DNA of 40,106 nt from Paracoccaceae bacterium (GTDB lineage Bacteria; Pseudomonadota; Alphaproteobacteria; Rhodobacterales; Rhodobacteraceae), in contig JAQTYE010000002.1 of assembly GCA_028749255.1 (NCBI GenBank), positions 1 to 40,106 of the forward strand. The letters run 5' to 3'. The notes below the pieces were generated by a model. That model did not search any database and was not told the DNA's origin. It saw only the letters and a program-made list of their open reading frames with translations. Every line of letters starts with the position of its first letter. The first letter of the stretch is position 1. This document shows positions 20,624-30,027 of the stretch, piece after piece. A program made the position numbers and the translations under genes.

Positions 20624-21784
20624 CTACGGCAGTGTAATATCGACCCAAACCAGGTGATGGCGCGATGCGGTCGCGGTGTCGGCCGCTTCCGTCACGGGCC
20701 AGACCACGCCCGCCCCCGTCACCACCAGGTCGCGCGACGGCAACACGTAATCGACCCGCAAATTGCCGGGTGGATCGCCATAATCGGCGGTATCAAGGCC
20801 CGGATCGCCGCGCTGGCCGGGATCGGCGGCGGCGCGGCCACCTTTGCTTGCGGGCTTTGGGTCTTGCAGCCGCGGGTGGGCCAGCAAGGCGCGCAGGGCC
20901 TCGGGGCGCCCCTCACCATCCGCCGGGTCCAGATTGGCATCCCCCAGCAGCACAAAAGGCCCGGGCGTGGGCCGCTGTGGCAGGCGCCCGTCAAGGTAGC
21001 GCAGCCAGAACGCCGCCTCGTCATGGTTGCGCCGCCCGTTGCGGTCTTCGGGCCCGTCAAACACCGGCGGGGTCGCGGCCCAAGCCCACAGATGCAGGCG
21101 CCGACCATCGGGCAGCAGAACCGGCAGATCCCAGTGCGCCGTTGTGGACAGCCGCTGCACCGCCGCCACCTGCGGCGACAGCCCCGCCCCCGCGCTCAGC
21201 GCATCGGGCAGATCACGCCACAGCATCGTGGAAAAATCGCGCGCCTCGTCCGACAGCAACGGGTAGCGCGACAATACCGCCATCCCGCCCGCGCCGCTGA
21301 ACCGGCCATAGCCTTGCGCATCGCGGGGCTCGCCCCGCCGACCGTTGCCGTCCATATCCAGCCCCGTCGCCATCCCGGTATTGGGGCGCGGTGCAAACAA
21401 ATGCGGATAACCCGCGCCCGCTGCGGCCAGCTGTGCCTCGAAGGCACGCAGCGCACGGCCCTCATAATCCCAGTCGAACCCGGTCAGCAGCAGGATATCG
21501 GGGTTAGTCTGGGCGACCACCTGCACCGCCGCCGTGATCTGGCGATCGCGCCCGGTGTCAATGTCGCGCCACAGCAGGCCAGGCCCCGCCCGGGTCAGAT
21601 CGGGTGTCCATGTCGCAATGCGCAGCGTGTCCGCACCGGCCGGAATGGCCGCACAGACCAGCGCCGCACTCAGGCAGGCGCGAAATCGACGGCGACGCTG
21701 TGGCGACGCTTCTCTTCGATCATGCGGGCAACCCGCCCCATCGCGATCCCGCGCATGAAAAGGCTTGCCGGAAGGAATGCCCAT
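20624..21784 (-). CDS. endonuclease/exonuclease/phosphatase-family protein
   Basis: LRIATWTPDL, DILLLTGFDWDYEG, VLLGDANLDPADG, LRVDYVLPSRDL. N-terminus overlaps the upstream gene, so the start is uncertain. Confidence 0.8.
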   Translation of the reverse strand: MGIPSGKPFHARDRDGAGCPHDRREASPQRRRRFRACLSAALVCAAIPAGADTLRIATWTPDLTRAGPGLLWRDIDTGRDRQITAAVQVVAQTNPDILLLTGFDWDYEGRALRAFEAQLAAAGAGYPHLFAPRPNTGMATGLDMDGNGRRGEPRDAQGYGRFSGAGGMAVLSRYPLLSDEARDFSTMLWRDLPDALSAGAGLSPQVAAVQRLSTTAHWDLPVLLPDGRRLHLWAWAATPPVFDGPEDRNGRRNHDEAAFWLRYLDGRLPQRPTPGPFVLLGDANLDPADGEGRPEALRALLAHPRLQDPKPASKGGRAAADPGQRGDPGLDTADYGDPPGNLRVDYVLPSRDLVVTGAGVVWPVTEAADTATASRHHLVWVDITLP

Positions 21785-22623
21785 GCCGTTACCGTCCAGA
21801 TCAAGGTGTGCGGTGATTGCAACGTCACCGGGGCAAACCCCAGTGAAATCGCCTTGAGCGCCGCAGGAATAAGGAAGGGCAAAAGGAAGCCCAAGGCAAT
21901 ATTGAACCAGGCATCTCTGCGCAGACGTTCAACCACATCGGCGCCAGCGGTCGGTTCGAAGGTCGGCAAATTGACCCATACGTTGAACCCGTCCTGCGCA
22001 TTCGGCCAACCGATCATTCGCATGATCAAAACGAAATATCCCAGCGTAATCAAAGAGATCATATAGGCCAGACCACCCGCAGTGCGCACCATCGCGACAT
22101 GTTCGGGCGTGGCGTCCGCAGGCAGCATCAGCACCAGCAAGCGCACCGGGCTATAGGGGACGTCGATCGACCGCGCCATTGCCGCGCCCAATACCTCGAC
22201 AAACCGGGTCAGCGTGGTCGGTGTATCGCCCGCCAACGCCACAGTGGACAGCAGGAATACCGTCATGAACAACGAGACAAAGCGAATGCGGTTGAACGGC
22301 GGCGCATCACGGAACTCGACCAGCCCGGGATAAATCGCAGCATATTCAAAGAACGTCAGTGCCCCGGCGAACAGGGCGACCAATGCCACGATCTGCGCAG
22401 TATCGGCGTTGAGGCTTGGCAACATCAGCGACGGAGTCGCGATCACAGTCACGACCAGAATCGCGCGCACCAACGCCCCGGAAAAGCGTGCAATCACTGC
22501 CCCATCCTTCAACTTGGCCGGATCCGATACGTTGCCGGAGCCTTGTCCCAGTTTGTTCCCGCCGATTATGACGGACTGCCTCATTCTTGCCATGATTTTG
22601 CCCACTTTCCGCTCTGCTGGCAA
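21670..22623 (-). CDS. hypothetical multi-pass membrane protein
   Basis: 318-codon ORF with several hydrophobic segments and no recognised domain; sits between leuB/EEP and leuD. Confidence 0.72.
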   Translation of the reverse strand: MPAERKVGKIMARMRQSVIIGGNKLGQGSGNVSDPAKLKDGAVIARFSGALVRAILVVTVIATPSLMLPSLNADTAQIVALVALFAGALTFFEYAAIYPGLVEFRDAPPFNRIRFVSLFMTVFLLSTVALAGDTPTTLTRFVEVLGAAMARSIDVPYSPVRLLVLMLPADATPEHVAMVRTAGGLAYMISLITLGYFVLIMRMIGWPNAQDGFNVWVNLPTFEPTAGADVVERLRRDAWFNIALGFLLPFLIPAALKAISLGFAPVTLQSPHTLIWTVTAWAFLPASLFMRGIAMGRVARMIEEKRRHSVAVDFAPA

Positions 22624-22707
22624 TCTTCTGTTAACCTTAGGAAATCAATTCGGGTGTTTTGTGGGTGGAACTGGTGCGCGATTGCATCAATTTCCGCGCA
22701 AAAATAA

Positions 22708-22726
22708 GGCCGCCCAGTGGGCGGCC
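22708..22726 (-). terminator. Rho-independent terminator downstream of leuD
   Basis: GGCCGCCC-AGT/ACT-GGGCGGCC stem followed by TTATTTTTG on the minus strand. Confidence 0.8.
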
Positions 22727-22765
22727 CTAAATGTTGTAGATCAGGGGCTTAGCGCCACTAATGCA

Positions 22766-23371
22766 TCAGACCCAAGGACGCGACTGCGCGGCCTGCGCCT
22801 CGAACGCGTCGATGGCGGTAACCTTCTCCAGCGTCAGCCCGATATCGTCCAGACCGTTCAGCAGGCAATGCTTCTTGAACGGATCGACGTCAAACTTGAT
22901 CACGGTGCCGTCCGAGGTGGTGATCTCTTGCGCTTCCAGATCAACGGTCATCCGCGCGTTGGCGCCTTTTTCCGCGTCCTGCATCAACAGATCGACCTGT
23001 TCTTGCGGCAGCACAATCGGCAACATCCCGTTCTTGAACGAGTTGTTGAAGAAGATGTCCGCGAACGAGGTCGAGATGATCGCCTTGATGCCGAAATCGG
23101 CCAGCGCCCAGGGGGCATGCTCACGCGAGGAACCACAGCCGAAGTTGTCGCCCGCAATCAGGATCTGCGTGTCGCGGTATTGCGGCTTGTTCAGCACGAA
23201 ATCCGGGATCTCGTTGCCCTGCCGGTCATAGCGCATCTCGTCGAACAGGTTCACACCCAGACCCGAGCGTTTGATCGTCTTGAGGAAGACCTTGGGAATG
23301 ATCATGTCGGTGTCGATGTTGACCAGCGGCATGGGGGCGGCGATGCCCGTCACTTTGGTGAACTTTTCCAT
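22766..23371 (-). CDS. leuD: 3-isopropylmalate dehydratase small subunit
   Basis: [70 protein letters not shown]. Confidence 0.97.
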   Translation of the reverse strand: MEKFTKVTGIAAPMPLVNIDTDMIIPKVFLKTIKRSGLGVNLFDEMRYDRQGNEIPDFVLNKPQYRDTQILIAGDNFGCGSSREHAPWALADFGIKAIISTSFADIFFNNSFKNGMLPIVLPQEQVDLLMQDAEKGANARMTVDLEAQEITTSDGTVIKFDVDPFKKHCLLNGLDDIGLTLEKVTAIDAFEAQAAQSRPWV

Positions 23372-23384
23372 TGTCGTTGGCTCC

Positions 23385-24794
23385 TTACATCATTTCACGA
23401 ACATCGGTCAGATGACCGGTGATCGCCGCAGCCGCCGCCATCGCGGGGCTGACCAGGTGGGTGCGGCCTTTATAGCCTTGGCGCCCTTCGAAGTTGCGGT
23501 TCGAGGTCGAGGCGCAACGCTCGCCCTCGGACAGCTGATCGGGGTTCATCGCAAGGCACATCGAACACCCGGCCAGACGCCATTCGAAACCGGCGTCGAT
23601 GAAGATCTGGGCGATGCCCTCTTCCTCGGCCTGCAGGCGGACCAGACCCGACCCGGGCACGACCATGGCACGCATGCCGTCCTTGATCTTCTTGCCCTTC
23701 AAAATCTCGGCAGCGGCGCGCAGATCTTCGATGCGGCCGTTGGTGCACGACCCGATGAATACGGTGTCGATCTGGATGTCGGTCAGTTTCTGGCCCGGGG
23801 TCAGACCCATGTAATCGAGCGCGCGTTTCGCGGCCTCGACCTTGCCGCCCTTGAAGTCTTCGGGCGCAGGCACGGTCGCGGTGATCGGCAGCACGTCCTC
23901 GGGGCTGGTGCCCCAGGTCACGACCGGCTGAATGTCTTCGCCCTTCAGGGTGACGACCTTGTCAAACTGCGCGCCTTCATCGGTGAACAGCGTCTTCCAC
24001 CACATCAGCGCGGCTTCGAACTGCGCGCCCTTCGGCGCATGCGGGCGGCCCTTGACGTAGTCAAAGGTTTTCTCGTCGGGCGCAATCAGACCGGCGCGGG
24101 CGCCGCCTTCGATGGCCATGTTGCACACGGTCATGCGGCCTTCCATCGACAGATCACGGATCGCTTCGCCGCAATATTCGATGACATAGCCGGTGCCGCC
24201 TGCGGTGCCGGTTTCGCCGATCACGGCCAGCGTGATGTCCTTGGCGGTGACGCCCGGACGCAGCTTGCCGGTGATTTCCACCTTCATGTTTTTCGATTTC
24301 TTCTGGATCAGCGTCTGCGTCGCCAGAACATGCTCGACCTCGGACGTGCCGATGCCATGCGCCAGCGCGCCAAAGGCGCCATGCGTGGCGGTGTGGCTGT
24401 CGCCGCAAACCACCGTCATGCCCGGCAAGGTCCAGCCCTGTTCGGGGCCGACGATGTGCACGATGCCCTGACGCACGTCTGACACCGGATAGTAGTTGAT
24501 GCCAAAGTCACGCGCGTTCTTGTCCAGCGCCTCGACCTGAATACGGCTTTCTTCGTTGGCGATCACGCCCGAGACACGGTCCAGCGTGGTCGGCACGTTG
24601 TGATCCGGCACGGCGATGGTTTTTTCCGGCGCGCGCACCGGGCGGCCCGCCAGACGCAGCCCTTCAAAGGCTTGGGGGCTGGTCACTTCGTGGACCAGAT
24701 GGCGGTCGATATACAGCAGGCTGGTGCCGTCGGCGTCTTCGGACACAACATGGGCGTCCCAGATTTTATCATAGAGGGTTTTCGGAGCGGACAT
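23385..24794 (-). CDS. leuC: 3-isopropylmalate dehydratase large subunit
   Basis: [66 protein letters not shown]. Confidence 0.97.
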   Translation of the reverse strand: MSAPKTLYDKIWDAHVVSEDADGTSLLYIDRHLVHEVTSPQAFEGLRLAGRPVRAPEKTIAVPDHNVPTTLDRVSGVIANEESRIQVEALDKNARDFGINYYPVSDVRQGIVHIVGPEQGWTLPGMTVVCGDSHTATHGAFGALAHGIGTSEVEHVLATQTLIQKKSKNMKVEITGKLRPGVTAKDITLAVIGETGTAGGTGYVIEYCGEAIRDLSMEGRMTVCNMAIEGGARAGLIAPDEKTFDYVKGRPHAPKGAQFEAALMWWKTLFTDEGAQFDKVVTLKGEDIQPVVTWGTSPEDVLPITATVPAPEDFKGGKVEAAKRALDYMGLTPGQKLTDIQIDTVFIGSCTNGRIEDLRAAAEILKGKKIKDGMRAMVVPGSGLVRLQAEEEGIAQIFIDAGFEWRLAGCSMCLAMNPDQLSEGERCASTSNRNFEGRQGYKGRTHLVSPAMAAAAAITGHLTDVREMM

Positions 24795-24827
24795 GGCTCT
24801 CACTTTCGATGGCTGTGAATGGGTCAG

Positions 24828-24896
24828 TCAGGGCGAGGGCGCCACGAAGGGGCCATCGCAGGCGCCGGGGATGCGGTTACACCCCCGCGCCGACAT
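24828..24896 (-). CDS. candidate leader small ORF 2 (MSARGCNRIPGACDGPFVAPSP)
   Basis: 22 aa; ATG overlaps the stop of small ORF 1 (TGATG). Lies in the leuC leader and contains alternative GGCGCC hairpins. Confidence 0.35.
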   Translation of the reverse strand: MSARGCNRIPGACDGPFVAPSP

Positions 24897-24982
24897 CAAA
24901 GTCGGGCAAGGATAGAGCGGCTTTCGCCGTAAAAGCGCTCACGCAGGCGGGCGCGGTCATCCATGTCGAAAACGGTGATCAT
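24896..24982 (-). CDS. candidate leader small ORF 1 (MITVFDMDDRARLRERFYGESRSILARL)
   Basis: 28 aa; begins about 7 nt downstream of a candidate -10 (TATATC), consistent with a leaderless or near-leaderless ORF. Confidence 0.4.
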   Translation of the reverse strand: MITVFDMDDRARLRERFYGESRSILARL

Positions 24983-24989
24983 GCCGCGC

Positions 24990-25018
24990 GATATAGGCGA
25001 TTGCGCCGCGCCCCGCAA
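24990..25018 (-). promoter_or_regulatory. candidate sigma70 promoter of the leuC transcript
   Basis: Minus strand TTGCGG-N17-TATATC, 7 nt upstream of small ORF 1. Confidence 0.4.
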
Positions 25019-25030
25019 GGAAATCTCGGG

Positions 25031-25249
25031 TCAGGGACGCTGACCTTCGGGCAGAGCCTCCAGCAGATCACCGGGCTGACATTCAAGCGCCTCGCAAATC
25101 GCGGCCAGCGTTTCAAAGCGCACCCCCTTTACCTTGCCCGCCTTCAGCAGTGACAGGTTGGCTTCGGTGATTCCGATCCGCTCGGCCAGTTCGCGTGAAC
25201 GCATCTTGCGCCGGGCGAGCATCACATCCAGCCGAACGACGATCTGCAT
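25031..25249 (-). CDS. XRE/Cro-C1-type HTH regulator (YozG-like)
   Basis: RLDVMLARRKMRSRELAERIGITEANLSLLKAGKVKGVRFETLAAICEALECQPGDLLE. Confidence 0.92.
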   Translation of the reverse strand: MQIVVRLDVMLARRKMRSRELAERIGITEANLSLLKAGKVKGVRFETLAAICEALECQPGDLLEALPEGQRP

Positions 25250-25773
25250 CAGACAAACTCCGCATTTTCGGCCGCTGCCCGCGCACCGGTTTGAATCGCC
25301 GCGGCGATCAGCAGCAAAAGCCCGCCATAGACCACCGCCTCCAGCAGGTCGGATGAAACCCCCACCGACAGAAGGCGTTTGCCCGCCGGATTGGTGATCG
25401 TCAACAGCGCGACCGCCGCCGTCTGTGTCGGCACCATCAGCGCCGCGCGCACCAGAATCGCCACACCAATGCGCCGCACATGCCGCGCGGCGGTTTCGGT
25501 CAGCACCTCGCCGCGGGCAAAGCCGTGCATCAACTGCGCCGCATGGATCAAGGCGCAGACGGCGGGCGCCACGACCAGCACCAGAACCGCGCGCGAGGCC
25601 GCATAGGCCAGCGGATGCACCACCATGCCCGCAGCCTCAGCCGGAATCTCCGGTGCGATCAGGCCGGGAAACAGCAGCGGTTGCGCCACCAGAAACATCC
25701 ACCCCAGCGCCAGAACGGCGGCGCTGAGATAGGCCAGGCGGGACAAAAGGTAGGCAAGGCGGGGGAAGGTCAT
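25249..25773 (-). CDS. DUF2975-like membrane protein
   Basis: Multi-TM protein next to a small XRE regulator, the usual DUF2975-HTH pairing; start MTFPRLAYLLSRLAYLS. Confidence 0.75.
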   Translation of the reverse strand: MTFPRLAYLLSRLAYLSAAVLALGWMFLVAQPLLFPGLIAPEIPAEAAGMVVHPLAYAASRAVLVLVVAPAVCALIHAAQLMHGFARGEVLTETAARHVRRIGVAILVRAALMVPTQTAAVALLTITNPAGKRLLSVGVSSDLLEAVVYGGLLLLIAAAIQTGARAAAENAEFV

Positions 25774-25843
25774 GGCGCTCTCCGAATCATCTTTACAGAT
25801 ATTATTTTTATTGTATTGCGATAAAAAATCCATAGGAAAGAAA

Positions 25844-26380
25844 ATGAAGCACATCGTATTTCTGTTACTTCTTGCCGGATGCGGGCTCAGCGATCCGCGC
25901 GGGCTTTATGCCTTGTCACAGGTCAATCCGGCGCATGACGACCCCGGCGGTCTGGCGGTTGCCATTGCCCCACCTTCGACGCTGCGGCTGATGCCCAAGG
26001 GCACGCGGCTGATCATGACGCTGCAGCGTGGCGATGCAGCGCCGGAAAAGCAGATTTTTACTCTGGTTCCGGCGGCGGCCGAGGGGCCGGTGGCGCAGGC
26101 GCAGGTTTTCGCCCTGCGCGACACCGATCTGCCCGCATTGCGCGCAATGCAGGCGCAAAACGACCAGCGTCTGGAAGCAGGACAGCAGAGCACACTTGCG
26201 CTGTCGCTCGAAGCCGACGCCTGCCGCACGGTTCGTGAACTTCCGCAAGATGCGCGCGGTTCTGTCTGGATTCGGACCCGCGCGGATGCCGATTTCGCGC
26301 CGCTGCTCGTTAACACTCCGCTGGCCAAAATTCCGGGCTGGGAGGACGCTGCGAACAAAATCCTACCCTGCACGCCTTGA
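25844..26380 (+). CDS. hypothetical lipoprotein
   Basis: MKHIVFLLLLAGCGLSDP: signal peptide with lipobox LAGC. Confidence 0.75.
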   Translation: MKHIVFLLLLAGCGLSDPRGLYALSQVNPAHDDPGGLAVAIAPPSTLRLMPKGTRLIMTLQRGDAAPEKQIFTLVPAAAEGPVAQAQVFALRDTDLPALRAMQAQNDQRLEAGQQSTLALSLEADACRTVRELPQDARGSVWIRTRADADFAPLLVNTPLAKIPGWEDAANKILPCTP

Positions 26381-26566
26381 CATCGGCAACAAACTGCACG
26401 ACCGGAGACGGAATTCCGTGCCCGGTCGTTGAGATTCAGCGACTCGGGTGTTACCTTATTGGTAGAGGCCCGGCGTCGGGGCGTAAGCGGCGCGCAACCC
26501 CTGGAGGACAATGTCCTGGATTCTTTCTCTCACGCGTCCGGCCAAGCGGATGCAAAGGCGGCCCCG

Positions 26567-26929
26567 ATGACCACAAACATGGCAGGGGTCGATGTGACCA
26601 GCGACCAGATTCTGGATCGCATCATCGATTCCCTTGAAGACGACAAAGCCGAGGATATCGTCACCATCGACCTGCGCGGGCGCTCGTCGATTGCCGACTA
26701 CATGGTGATTTGTTCGGGGCGCAGCTCGCGGCAGGTCGGCGCCATCGCCGAAAAGCTGACCGAGCGACTGAAGGAAAGCTTCGGGCGTCTGTGCAAGATC
26801 GAGGGCAAGGAACAGGGCGATTGGGTGCTGATCGACACGGCCGATGTGATCGTGCATGTGTTCCGCCCCGAAGTGCGCGAGTTCTATCAGCTTGAAAAGA
26901 TGTGGATGCCTGCGGGCGGTCCCGTCTGA
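26567..26929 (+). CDS. rsfS: ribosome silencing factor RsfS
   Basis: IIDSLEDDKAEDIVTIDLRGRSSIADYMVICSGRSSRQVGAIAEKL, GDWVLIDTADVIVHVFRPEVREFYQLEKMW. Confidence 0.96.
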   Translation: MTTNMAGVDVTSDQILDRIIDSLEDDKAEDIVTIDLRGRSSIADYMVICSGRSSRQVGAIAEKLTERLKESFGRLCKIEGKEQGDWVLIDTADVIVHVFRPEVREFYQLEKMWMPAGGPV

Positions 26930-26938
26930 GATCTTGCG

Positions 26939-27406
26939 ATGAAGGTCACGATTGCGGCGGTGGGGCGGTTGCGCAAAAGCCCCGAACTTGCCTTGATCGA
27001 GGATTATCTGGAACGATTTGGCAAGGCCGGTCGGGCGTTCGGGCTCGGACCGGCCTTGGTCGTTGAGGTCGAAGACAAGAAAAACCTCGGCATGGAGGCA
27101 GAGGCCGTTCTGCTGGAACGTGCGCTGCCCGCAGGCGCGGTGGTGGTGACGCTGGACGAACGCGGCGCGCTGATGTCCTCGCCCGAATTTGCCGAAAAGC
27201 TGGCCGGGTGGCGCGACGGCGGTCGGGATGTGGCCTTTGTGATCGGCGGCGCCGATGGCATTGCCCCTGGCCTGCGCGCCAAGGCGGATTTCTCGATCTC
27301 GTTTGGCAAGATGGTCTGGCCGCATATGCTGGTGCGGGTGATGCTGGCGGAACAGATCTATCGCGCCGGGCAAATTCTGGCGGGCACGCCCTATCACCGG
27401 GTCTGA
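26939..27406 (+). CDS. rlmH: 23S rRNA (pseudouridine1915-N3)-methyltransferase RlmH
   Basis: MKVTIAAVGRLRKSPELALIEDYLERF, VVTLDERGALMSSPEFAEKL, FVIGGADGIAPGLRAKADFSISFGKMVWPHMLVRVMLAEQIYRA. Confidence 0.97.
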   Translation: MKVTIAAVGRLRKSPELALIEDYLERFGKAGRAFGLGPALVVEVEDKKNLGMEAEAVLLERALPAGAVVVTLDERGALMSSPEFAEKLAGWRDGGRDVAFVIGGADGIAPGLRAKADFSISFGKMVWPHMLVRVMLAEQIYRAGQILAGTPYHRV

Positions 27407-27414
27407 GCGCTGCC

Positions 27415-28110
27415 TCAGATCCGGCGCAAGGCTGCGGCGGCCACCAACGGACCGGTTGCGACGCCGGTGGGCGACCCGCCCGCAGGTTCTTCGGTGATCG
27501 CCAGCGTGGCATTGGCGACCAGCGCGGTCAGATTCGCCGGGATCGGCATCGCCGCCTGCCCCTGATGCGGCATCACGCCCAGAGAAATCGGCGCGCCATC
27601 ACCCTGAATCAGCCAAAGTTCGAAATCGCGTCCTTCGGCTGGCGCCGCGCCGCCCATCGACACGCGCATCTCACCCGAGGCCTCGTCATAAAGCGCGGCC
27701 AGACGGACGCTGCCATCCTCGGACACCATATCAGAAATCCACAGCGGGCCAGGCGCGGGCGGCAGCGGCTGCCCCAGCCACAATACAGCGGCCAGCACGG
27801 CGGTGGCCAGCCCCGAAGCCCCGGCGAACCAGCCCCAGACCGAGATCTTGCCCGCGGGCAGACCGAACAGGCGCCGTTCGACATCGGTCCAGACCCGGGC
27901 GGGCGGTGTGATCGGGCGCACCTCATCGGCGAGCGGATCGAAATGTGTTTCCCAACGGGCGACTTCACGCGCGAAATCGGCATCAACGTGGATCCGGCGC
28001 GTCACGTCCTGCCGCGTCGCCAAATCCAGCGTGCCCAGCACATATTCGCCAGCCAGGGCGATATCGTCGTCGGTCAAGGGGCTGCGCGGGTCGGTCATGG
28101 CGACAGGCAC
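27415..28110 (-). CDS. anti-sigma factor (RskA-like)
   Basis: ALAGEYVLGTLDLATRQDVTRRI, one central TM, ALYDEASGEMRVSMGGAAPAEGRDFELWLIQGDGAPISLGVM; overlaps the ECF sigma gene. Confidence 0.88.
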   Translation of the reverse strand: MPVAMTDPRSPLTDDDIALAGEYVLGTLDLATRQDVTRRIHVDADFAREVARWETHFDPLADEVRPITPPARVWTDVERRLFGLPAGKISVWGWFAGASGLATAVLAAVLWLGQPLPPAPGPLWISDMVSEDGSVRLAALYDEASGEMRVSMGGAAPAEGRDFELWLIQGDGAPISLGVMPHQGQAAMPIPANLTALVANATLAITEEPAGGSPTGVATGPLVAAAALRRI

Positions 28111-28640
28111 TCCCTGAGTTGGAGCAGGCTGCGGCGCAACCAGCTGCGCATCGTGTTCAGCGGCACGGCGAACCGTTCGGCCAGTTCCTGATAGCTGTCA
28201 CCCTCGACATAGGCGCGGCGCACGGCTTCGGCACGCGCGGGTTCCAGCGCATCAAGACAGGCCTCGATCCGACGCCCTTCGGATCGGGTGATTGCGGCGG
28301 CCTCGGGGCCGGGTGTCGGGTCCGGCACCGCATCGGCGGCCTCCAGCCCGACGGCCGCATTGCGCCGCGCGCGCAGCCGGTCGATCGCATGGTTGCGCGC
28401 AACCGCGTTCATCCATGCCGCAGGGCTGGCCACATCGGGAAGATAGCGGTCGGCATTGTTCCAGATCTTCACGAAAACCTCCTGCAACGCGTCTTCGGCC
28501 TCTCGGCGGTCTTTCAGAAGACGCAGGCAGATCGCAAAAAGTTTCGGAGACAGTGCAGAATAGAGCGCGGCAAACGCGGCCCGGTCCTTCAGGGCAACCC
28601 GGGCCAGCAACCCGGCAAGCTCTTCCGTCTGGACTGCCAT
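28095..28640 (-). CDS. ECF sigma factor (SigK-like)
   Basis: DRAAFAALYSALSPKLFAICLRLLKDRREAEDALQEVFVKIWNNADRY, AVARNHAIDRLRARR, YVEGDSYQELAERFAVPLNTMRSWLRRSLLQLRECL. Confidence 0.93.
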   Translation of the reverse strand: MAVQTEELAGLLARVALKDRAAFAALYSALSPKLFAICLRLLKDRREAEDALQEVFVKIWNNADRYLPDVASPAAWMNAVARNHAIDRLRARRNAAVGLEAADAVPDPTPGPEAAAITRSEGRRIEACLDALEPARAEAVRRAYVEGDSYQELAERFAVPLNTMRSWLRRSLLQLRECLSP

Positions 28641-28682
28641 CTGACTTTTCAGCGCCTCTTTGCGGGGTTTTCCCAGGCTGGC

Positions 28683-28709
28683 TGCAACCTTTTTCGGGGC
28701 TGCACCGTC
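28683..28709 (+). promoter_or_regulatory. putative ECF-sigma promoter for the FAD amine oxidase operon
   Basis: TGCAACC-N16-CGTC, 34 nt upstream of the GTG start at 28744; same architecture at 34370..34396 on the minus strand. Confidence 0.55.
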
Positions 28710-28743
28710 CCATCTGCACAGACAATGGCAGAGCGAGGCGCAG

Positions 28744-30027
28744 GTGACAACCAAGGGATTGAAAATCGCCGTGATCGGCAGCGGGATTTCCGGTCTGGGG
28801 GCGGCCTGGCTTCTGGCGCCGCAACACGAGGTGGTGATCTTTGAAGCCGAGGCACGCCCCGGCGGCCATGCGCGCACCGTGCAGGCCCAAGGCGTGGCCG
28901 TCGATACCGGCTTCATCGTGTGCAACCGCAAGACCTATCCCCTGTTTATCCCGCTGCTGGAACATCTGGGCGTGGCACTAACCCCCAGTGACATGAGTTT
29001 TGCCGCCAGTTTCGGCGGCGGGGCCTATGAATATGGCACCACCCGGCCGCTGGATATGTTTGCGCAAAAGCGCCGCCTTGCCGATCCGTCGCATTGGCGG
29101 ATGATCCGCGACATCTTGCGGTTTTTCCGCGCCGCGCCCGACCATGCCGGGGCTTCGGGCAGTATCGGCGATCTGATCGCCACACTGGGCCTTGGGCCCG
29201 AATTCCGCGACCGTTTTCTGATGCCGATTTCAGGGGCGATCTGGTCCACGCCGACACGCGACATGCTGTCCTTTCCTGCTGCCAGTTTCATCCGGTTTTT
29301 CGACAATCACGGCTTGCTGAGCGTTAGTGCACAGCCGCAATGGCTGACCGTGGCGGGGGGATCGGCCAGCTATGTTACGGCGCTGTTGCGGGCAACGCGG
29401 GCAGATCTGCGGCTGAGGTGTCCGGTGCGCAGCGTCACCCGTGATGCCAACGGCTTGCACGTTATCAGCACCCGGGGGACAGAGCGGTTTGACCGGGTGA
29501 TTTTCGCCACTCACGCCCCGCAGGCGCTGGCCTTGCTGGCACAGCCCGACACCGAAGAGCGCGCGATCCTGGGCGCGCTGCGCACCGAGGCGAACCGCAT
29601 GGTGCTGCATTCTGACACCCGGCTGATGCCGCAGCGGCGGGCGATCTGGTCATCGTGGAACTATGTTACCGCAGGCGACAAGGCGCTGAGCGACCGTCCG
29701 ATCAGCCTGTCTTACTGGATGAACCGGCTGCAGCATCTGGACACGCCGCGCCCGCTGATCGTGACCGTGAACCCCGAAATCGAGCCCGATCACATCCATG
29801 ACGAAGCGATCCTGCACCATCCACAATATGACGCCGCGGCGCTTGTGGCGCAGGCCCGGCTGGGGGCGATTCAGGGCCGGGGCGGCGTGCATTATGCGGG
29901 CGCATGGACGCGTTACGGATTTCACGAAGACGGGCTGTTGTCGGCCCTGCGGGTCGCGCAGGCACTGGGGACACCCTGGCCATTGGGCGCTGACCCTTGG
30001 GCAGAAACTGCAAAGGCCGCGCCATGA
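28744..30027 (+). CDS. FAD-dependent amine oxidase/oxidoreductase
   Basis: LKIAVIGSGISGLGAAWLLAPQHEVVIFEAEARPGGHARTVQ, AGAWTRYGFHEDGLLSALRVAQALG; GTG start. Confidence 0.92.
   Translation: MTTKGLKIAVIGSGISGLGAAWLLAPQHEVVIFEAEARPGGHARTVQAQGVAVDTGFIVCNRKTYPLFIPLLEHLGVALTPSDMSFAASFGGGAYEYGTTRPLDMFAQKRRLADPSHWRMIRDILRFFRAAPDHAGASGSIGDLIATLGLGPEFRDRFLMPISGAIWSTPTRDMLSFPAASFIRFFDNHGLLSVSAQPQWLTVAGGSASYVTALLRATRADLRLRCPVRSVTRDANGLHVISTRGTERFDRVIFATHAPQALALLAQPDTEERAILGALRTEANRMVLHSDTRLMPQRRAIWSSWNYVTAGDKALSDRPISLSYWMNRLQHLDTPRPLIVTVNPEIEPDHIHDEAILHHPQYDAAALVAQARLGAIQGRGGVHYAGAWTRYGFHEDGLLSALRVAQALGTPWPLGADPWAETAKAAP

Noticed and set aside
23271-24482. 403-aa plus-strand ORF
   Set aside because: Antisense to leuC/leuD.
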